Notes under the pieces: model-generated
Database searches by the model: none
The model's input: the letters and a program-made list of their open reading frames with translations, nothing else
Told to the model about the DNA's origin: nothing
Made by a program: the position numbers and the translations under genes
DNA from: CAZFQD01 sp964520885
Lineage (GTDB): Bacteria > Bacillota > Clostridia > Oscillospirales > SIG519
Reading direction: 5' to 3'
NCBI GenBank assembly: GCA_964520885.1
Contig: CAZFQD010000085.1
Location: 1 to 9,884, forward strand
Length of the DNA stretch: 9,884 bases
Shown: in pieces, positions 7,501-9,884 of the stretch
Position numbering within the stretch: the first letter of the stretch is position 1
How the letters are laid out: each line of letters begins with the position of its first letter

Positions 7501-7834
7501 CAGGAATGGTTATGCTTGTTAATGAGTTGCAAGAATAAAATGCATAAATACCAATGACAGTTACACTGTCAGGAATGGTTACACTTGTTAATGAATAGCA
7601 CTGATAAAATGCATAATCACCAATGTTTGTAACTGCAACACCATTAATTGTAGATGGAATAATTAAAGTTTCCGCCGAACCCGTGTAATCGGTAATTGTG
7701 CCTGTGCTTGTTTCAAAAACAATACCGTTTTCTGTTACCGATTCAGCATTTGCTTTTAATACTCCCATAGGTAAGCCGGAGAAAAGACTTAGAACAAGAA
7801 ATACTGCTAACATCATTGAAATGGGTTTTTTCAT
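4559..7834 (-). CDS. Secreted BspA-type leucine-rich-repeat protein
   Basis: I place the start at ATG 7834, giving 1091 residues. AAAGGAAG sits 8 bases upstream, whereas an in-frame GTG at 7843 overlaps that site and is unlikely. Residues 1-30 form a signal peptide (MKKP, hydrophobic core, cleavage after ANA). Residues 35-80 are an N-terminal head, followed by seven 23-residue LRR_5 units (81-241, consensus SLTSVTIPDSVTVIGxxAF with a Cys at position 22) and a cap containing ADSYA (242-273). A second head (274-319) is followed by ten units (320-549) and a second ADSYA cap. Residues 578-1091 hold about five beta-rich segments with patterns such as YKIYIRVKD, YQVFGSVR, YRIQVRVRD and YTIRVLAKD, like the three-Tyr/Ig-like domains of clostridial surface proteins. 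There is no LPXTG, SLH or C-terminal membrane anchor, so it is probably released or held non-covalently. BspA relatives bind host or matrix proteins; that role here is inference. Confidence 0.9.
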   Translation of the reverse strand: MKKPISMMLAVFLVLSLFSGLPMGVLKANAESVTENGIVFETSTGTITDYTGSAETLIIPSTINGVAVTNIGDYAFYQCYSLTSVTIPDSVTVIGIYAFYSCNSLTSITIPDSVTVISSNAFNSCYSLTSVTIPNSVTVIDDYTFCYCYSLTSITIPDSVTVIGEQAFRSCTSLTSVTIPDSVTSIGDGAFSECSSLTSVTIPDSVTVIDDYTFSYCDSLTSITIPNSVTSIGYRAFDGCDLVTLNVFADSYAHTYAINESINFSLISTQITTENGIVFETSTGTITAYIGSAETLIIPSTINGVAVTSIGASAFWDCTSLTSVTIPDSVTVIGELAFSECYSLTSITIPDNVTVIGDYAFSNCTSLTSITIPDSVTSIEFGMFYNCIALTSVTIPDSVISIGIAAFSWCTSLTGITIPDSVTSIGNSAFYRCTSLISITIPESVTSIGNDAFAYCESLTSITIPESVTSIGDKAFSSCTLLTSITIPNSVTSIGWAVFKNCTSLTSLFIPDGVTSIGYGAFEGCSSLTSVTIPNSVTSIDDSAFENCTSLTIYGYADSYAQTYATDNSIPFSIIEEPTFELNLVDQETKQFSIITNNIDANSTYQIWCEEFQPEGGNYWRLLKGYGEDFSTAIVDGTAAKTFIAEGEFLNIYKIYIRVKDISDAITPYSKQFSAKQAGIFKIDALEINEIVPIGKTILEAGSTSILNTFATKATENNNQIIFDYYFNNQLVQSSNGSQYTLTIPSDSEPGIQTVKVVAYQEGTPLNNDFIEIKIYVYNPTLTVPELTGDGFTLPSSIEMNVSTQLVMTNNVKDGTGANAEYKFQISEPMKIAFATLNSGDTSYSFLYPGVYQVFGSVRNTGANRYSDGAIKTIRINRLAGGGTPAVVGSVTIEKKSTELEEYSETTLNDVTREEYVKITAPVNANAQYSFYKLDASGNKEIKSWSSSNELLWRPMQSGNYRIQVRVRDIAFAGTSASYEDAKSLAFNIKNKLIDTTNTISNVTIETVGSEEKSPITVIADCTATNIDNVMYRFEVSDVLMGGQLIQEYSMSNSCTWVPRKAGAYTIRVLAKDAYSFGYYDAMTTETVTIS
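6188..6877 (-). repeat. 69-bp LRR repeat array 2, ten units
   Basis: There are ten consecutive 69-bp units, each encoding 23 residues with no length change. The first two units carry the SVTV type, whereas the rest are SVTS (or SVIS) type. Neighbouring units are close in DNA sequence, which suggests stepwise tandem duplication. Plus-strand open frames across this region are by-products of the repeat. Confidence 0.9.
6918..7019 (-). repeat. Duplicated module head, copy 2
   Basis: This 102-bp segment, encoding ENGIVFETSTGTIT and the IIPSTINGVAV strand, is nearly identical in DNA to 7635-7736. Only a few bases around 6965-6983 differ. The pair marks duplication of a whole head plus LRR plus cap module. 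Confidence 0.85.
7112..7594 (-). repeat. 69-bp LRR repeat array 1, seven units
   Basis: There are seven consecutive 69-bp units encoding 23 residues each. Five are of SVTV type and two of SVTS type, a different mix from array 2. The conserved Cys near the end of each unit is present throughout. Confidence 0.9.
7635..7736 (-). repeat. Duplicated module head, copy 1
   Basis: This is the partner of 6918-7019: the same 102-bp length and almost the same sequence, lying right after the signal peptide coding region. The centres are 717 bp apart. Confidence 0.85.
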
Positions 7835-7992
7835 TATATACACTTCCTTTTGTCATATTTAGTTTTGTCTTTAATGATTATCTTTACAAACTTTATTAAT
7901 AATTTAACACATTTAAACTATAAATGCAATATGTAATTATGGTTTATTCATTTTTTTTCTCTTTTGATATATATTTAGCAAGGGTGATATCA

Positions 7993-8262
7993 ATGGAAAT
8001 TAATTACAAAAGATTAGGAAAACGAATAAAAACAGCAAGGCTAAAAATTGATTTAACACAGGCTAAATTAGCAGAACTATGCGATATATCAAATGTTTAT
8101 ATTAGCCATATTGAAAATGGAACAGCTAAACCAAGCCTTGATATTCTTTATAAATTAGCAATATTTCTTAAAGTTTCTCCTGATTATTTATTTATGTTAA
8201 TAAATATGGCTATTTGGTTTGCAGTGTCATTTGATACTGTATTTTTAAAACCTAAAAAATAA
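7993..8262 (+). CDS. Small XRE-family (Cro/C1-type) HTH regulator
   Basis: The start is set at ATG 7993 because AAGGGTGAT lies just upstream and the helix-turn-helix domain begins at once. An in-frame ATG at 7924 has no binding site and would add an unrelated hydrophobic tail. The 89-residue product has the five-helix XRE fold at residues 4-66: LGKRIKTARLK, TQAKLAELC (helix 2), SNVYISHIENG (recognition helix, 33-43), then PSLDILYKLAIFLKVSPDYL. The last 20 residues (MLINMAIWFAVSF and a Lys tail) are hydrophobic and unlike the usual family end, so the C-terminus may have been replaced or shortened. It is divergent from the LRR gene across 158 bp and may control it, itself, or both (inference). 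It converges on the PIN toxin gene with a 10-bp gap. Confidence 0.85.
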   Translation: MEINYKRLGKRIKTARLKIDLTQAKLAELCDISNVYISHIENGTAKPSLDILYKLAIFLKVSPDYLFMLINMAIWFAVSFDTVFLKPKK

Positions 8263-8272
8263 CTAAGAGTAA

Positions 8273-8677
8273 TTATTTTATATATCTTTCAATAAATTCA
8301 GCAGGAGTTAAAATTTTTGGTTTTTCAATATTAATATCACGAAAGTCCTTATCTCCTGTTATTAAAATATCTATTCCTTCAATAATTGCTGTATGCAATA
8401 TTATATAATCATTTTCGTCCCTTATTTCAAACAGTTTTTCTTTTTCTATTGGTTTTGCTGAAAAAACATATTCAAAGGATAGTTTAGATAAAAACTTATC
8501 AATAACCTCCTCATATTCAGGTGCTTTTCGTCTTATAACTGAATAAAGCTCATCAATTACAAAAGAGCACAAAACCATAGTATGCTCCTCTGCCACTTTT
8601 TCAATTAATGTTGTTAATTTTTTGCTTTGAAATACAAGTGAAGACAACAAAACATTTGTGTCAATCATTATTCTCAT
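8273..8677 (-). CDS. PIN-domain toxin (VapC-like ribonuclease)
   Basis: The 134-residue protein matches the single-domain PIN toxin family in length and layout. Candidate metal-binding acidic residues are D6 (MIDTNVLLSSL), E43 (IDEL), D90 (RDENDYIIL) and D109 (ITGDKDF), the usual four of PIN nucleases. Related proteins are magnesium-dependent ribonucleases that stop growth by cutting tRNA, rRNA or mRNA; the target here is unknown. The ATG overlaps the stop of the AbrB-type gene by four bases (ATGA), the classic antitoxin-first arrangement with coupled translation. All catalytic residues are present, so it is probably active. Free toxin would be released when the antitoxin is degraded. Confidence 0.88.
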   Translation of the reverse strand: MRIMIDTNVLLSSLVFQSKKLTTLIEKVAEEHTMVLCSFVIDELYSVIRRKAPEYEEVIDKFLSKLSFEYVFSAKPIEKEKLFEIRDENDYIILHTAIIEGIDILITGDKDFRDINIEKPKILTPAEFIERYIK

Positions 8678-8937
8678 TGTTTTTCCTCTTTTATGTCTTT
8701 CCTCACTTGCTTTATTAAATTAACAACATCTTGTTCCGTTTTAAGTCCTAACTTTTCGGCAAGCCCAATAAAACCCGATTGTGCCTCTTTAATTGCTAAT
8801 TTAGTTGGGTTTTCCATAACTACTCTGCCGTTTTCCTCAACAAATACAACTTTATCTCCATCTTTTAAATTTAGCATTTTGCGAATTTGAATTGGTATAG
8901 TTATTTGCCCTTTTGAAGTAATTTTTGCAAGTTCCAT
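8674..8937 (-). CDS. AbrB/SpoVT-type antitoxin
   Basis: I place the start at ATG 8937 (87 residues), because GAGGTGG lies five bases upstream and an in-frame GTG at 8946 falls inside that site. Residues 2-46 form the swapped-hairpin AbrB/MazE DNA-binding fold, with the signature AKITSKGQITIPIQIRK followed by LKDGDKVVFVEENGRVVM. The C-terminal half (about 50-87) is a charged helix that in relatives wraps the toxin and blocks its active site. It is the first gene of the toxin-antitoxin operon and probably represses the promoter at 8982-9010, alone or with the toxin. The tandem repeat at 8960-8977 is the obvious candidate site. Confidence 0.9.
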   Translation of the reverse strand: MELAKITSKGQITIPIQIRKMLNLKDGDKVVFVEENGRVVMENPTKLAIKEAQSGFIGLAEKLGLKTEQDVVNLIKQVRKDIKEEKQ

Positions 8938-8959
8938 ATAATCCACCTCTTCTTAATGA

Positions 8960-8977
8960 ATTCCTTACATTCCTTAC
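8960..8977 (-). promoter_or_regulatory. Tandem 9-bp repeat, candidate antitoxin operator
   Basis: ATTCCTTAC occurs twice head to tail (8960-8968 and 8969-8977, plus-strand reading), directly downstream of the -10 box and ahead of the ribosome binding site of the antitoxin gene. A GAATTC palindrome overlaps the left copy. Position and repetition fit an autoregulatory operator. Confidence 0.5.
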
Positions 8978-8981
8978 TTGT

Positions 8982-9010
8982 ATTATATGCAATATTTTAT
9001 AAAAAATCAA
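8982..9010 (-). promoter_or_regulatory. Promoter of the toxin-antitoxin operon
   Basis: On the minus strand TTGATT (9010-9005) and a perfect TATAAT (8987-8982) are separated by exactly 17 bp. The expected start near 8975 lies inside the tandem repeat. Confidence 0.75.
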
Positions 9011-9051
9011 TACTTTTTATAAATATTTTTTTAAGAAACAATTTATTCTAT

Positions 9052-9091
9052 GTGCAAGGGTTTTATTGAAATTTGTTAAAAACCCTTGCAC
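9052..9091. repeat. Perfect 13-bp inverted repeat
   Basis: GTGCAAGGGTTTT (9052-9064) and AAAACCCTTGCAC (9079-9091) are perfectly complementary around a 14-nt loop. It lies between the toxin-antitoxin promoter and the remnant genes. It could end minus-strand transcription from the remnants, or be a leftover inverted repeat of an element. Confidence 0.65.
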
Positions 9092-9102
9092 TTGAATAAC
9101 TA

Positions 9103-9138
9103 AAAAATGCTTATAAACCTTATAACAAAAGCATTTTT
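9103..9138 (-). terminator. Terminator-like hairpin after the remnant gene
   Basis: AAAAATGCTT (9103-9112) pairs with AAGCATTTTT (9129-9138). TGAATAA and TTATTCA further out extend the symmetry with a one-base offset. On the minus strand the stem ends in six T, about 45 bp after the stop codon at 9182, so it may be the terminator of the lost operon. The loop contains TTATAA twice. Confidence 0.5.
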
Positions 9139-9181
9139 GATTATTCAGTAAGGTATAATTATGATATTAGATTTTGCTTAA

Positions 9182-9598
9182 CTATAGTTTGATTTCTTTT
9201 TCTTTTGTGTTCTTTCTTGCTGATTTTTTCCGTCCCCATTTAACTAAACTATCCACACCTTTGTCTTTGAACAGTATAGCTAATGCTGCAACAACTAAAC
9301 TTTCCGAACAAATTTTGTTAATATCCCATGATTCTTTTGATATTTTTCTTTGAAACCCACCTCTTATGAGTATGCCTAAGGGGTAATCATCTTTAATAAT
9401 ATGGATATCTCTACGAATTTTATGAATTAGATCAATAACCATCTTATGATTTTCTTTTAATGAAAATTCTCCAGTATTCTCTACATATGGATACCGAAAA
9501 TATTGATCAAAAGATGAAAGATATCTCAAATTTCCTAAAAATTCTGAATCGCCATATTCCTGATATATATCCTTGCACTTATAAATAGCAAAACCTAT
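9182..9598 (-). pseudogene. 5'-truncated remnant of an unrecognised protein
   Basis: The frame is open from 9598 to a stop at 9182, but upstream it has no ATG or GTG. The only candidates are a TTG at 9529 with a poorly spaced AGGA, or an internal ATG near residue 30 of that version. The frame begins exactly at the stop codon of the P-loop remnant, so it looks like the 3' part of a gene fused there by a deletion. I do not recognise the family. The stretch from MVIDLIHKIRRD through GILIRGGF to SESLVVAALAIL loosely recalls the RGGI...G...AL.. region of nucleotidyl-cyclase-like domains, but the expected metal-binding Asp motifs are not seen, so this is weak. The C-terminus is a Lys-rich tail (KKSARKNTKEKE). 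Confidence 0.5.
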
Positions 9599-9822
9599 TT
9601 AAACAAACAAAAAATTTCTTTAATCCAATTTGGGATTTCATTAGAACGATAAACTTCTTTGCCTGCCTCAATCTGCACAGTGATATTTTCAATATTCCCA
9701 ATTTCTTTGGCAATGTTATCGGCATTTATCGTAAAGCCCAAATCAATAGATTCTTTCAACTTGTTAACTAAAGTAGTTTTACCACTACCATTAACACCTG
9801 CAATGACTGTAAAAGTTATCAT
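9595..9822 (-). pseudogene. Internally deleted zeta-toxin-like P-loop kinase
   Basis: The 75-residue frame starts MITFTVIAGVNGSGKTTL, with a clear Walker A motif (G9 to T17), and continues to TINADNIAKEI and QIEAGKEV. This matches the N-terminus of zeta-toxin/COG4185-type ATPases, which are usually about 190-210 residues. Right after GKEVYR comes NEIPNWIKEI, which resembles the very C-terminal end of the same family. The middle, with the substrate-binding and lid residues, is missing. An in-frame internal deletion of roughly 120 residues is the simplest explanation, and the product should be inactive as a kinase. No good ribosome binding site precedes the ATG. Zeta toxins phosphorylate cell-wall sugar precursors in some systems and are paired with antitoxins; any partner would lie beyond the right edge. 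Confidence 0.65.
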
Positions 9823-9884
9823 AATTAAATACTAGGTAATTGCGAAATGTGATAGAAAGCGGTAATTTAGAATAAGAGAAAAGC

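Noticed and set aside
6188..7594. Repeated GAGGTGCA words in the LRR gene, similar to the GGTGCA array near 2300
   Set aside because: Here they encode the Cys-Thr-Ser of each LRR unit on the minus strand, at 69-bp spacing, so they are a coding by-product and not the same element.
7924..7992. N-terminal extension of the XRE regulator from ATG 7924
   Set aside because: There is no ribosome binding site upstream of 7924, while the ATG at 7993 has a well-placed one and starts at the domain boundary.

Overview
The window looks like chromosomal DNA from a low-GC Gram-positive bacterium, most likely a gut- or sediment-type Clostridia. This is inferred from the AT-rich right three quarters, the G-rich ribosome binding sites, the TTGACA/TATAAT-type promoters, a PatA-like aminotransferase paired with an Lrp/AsnC regulator, and a large secreted BspA-type leucine-rich-repeat protein. 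No 16S or other decisive marker is present, so genus and species cannot be named.

Left part (1-2500): an upstream terminator is followed by a near-consensus promoter, a potentially structured leader, and two tightly coupled plus-strand genes of unknown function (167 and 409 residues). This stretch is visibly less AT-rich than the rest. It ends in gene-poor DNA with an aborted start site, then a cluster of GGTGCA repeats spaced one helical turn apart. The cluster lies about 150-230 bp from the 3' end of a minus-strand tRNA-Pro(CGG) gene. A composition change, a tRNA 3' end and short helically phased repeats together suggest the edge of an integrated element, although no integrase gene lies inside the window.

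Middle (2500-4560): the 5' end of the tRNA gene is duplicated (15 bp direct repeats). The two copies flank a roughly 110-bp block of hairpins that resembles a small non-autonomous insertion. On the minus strand lies an Lrp/AsnC regulator plus class I/II aminotransferase operon, with its own promoter and a 15-bp palindrome in the leader.

Right-centre (4510-7840): one large minus-strand gene encodes a secreted 1091-residue protein. It has two duplicated BspA-type LRR modules (7 and 10 perfect-length 23-residue repeats) followed by several Ig-like/three-Tyr-type beta-sandwich segments. A strong terminator follows it.

Right end (7990-9884): a small XRE-family regulator is transcribed divergently from the LRR gene. 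Convergent with it is a PIN-domain toxin/AbrB-type antitoxin operon with a clear promoter and a tandem 9-bp repeat as candidate operator. Beyond that, a hairpin-rich spacer separates two gene remnants: an unrecognised 5'-truncated frame and a zeta-toxin-like P-loop protein that appears to have lost its middle. The right end therefore looks like an accessory region with one intact toxin-antitoxin pair and debris of another system.
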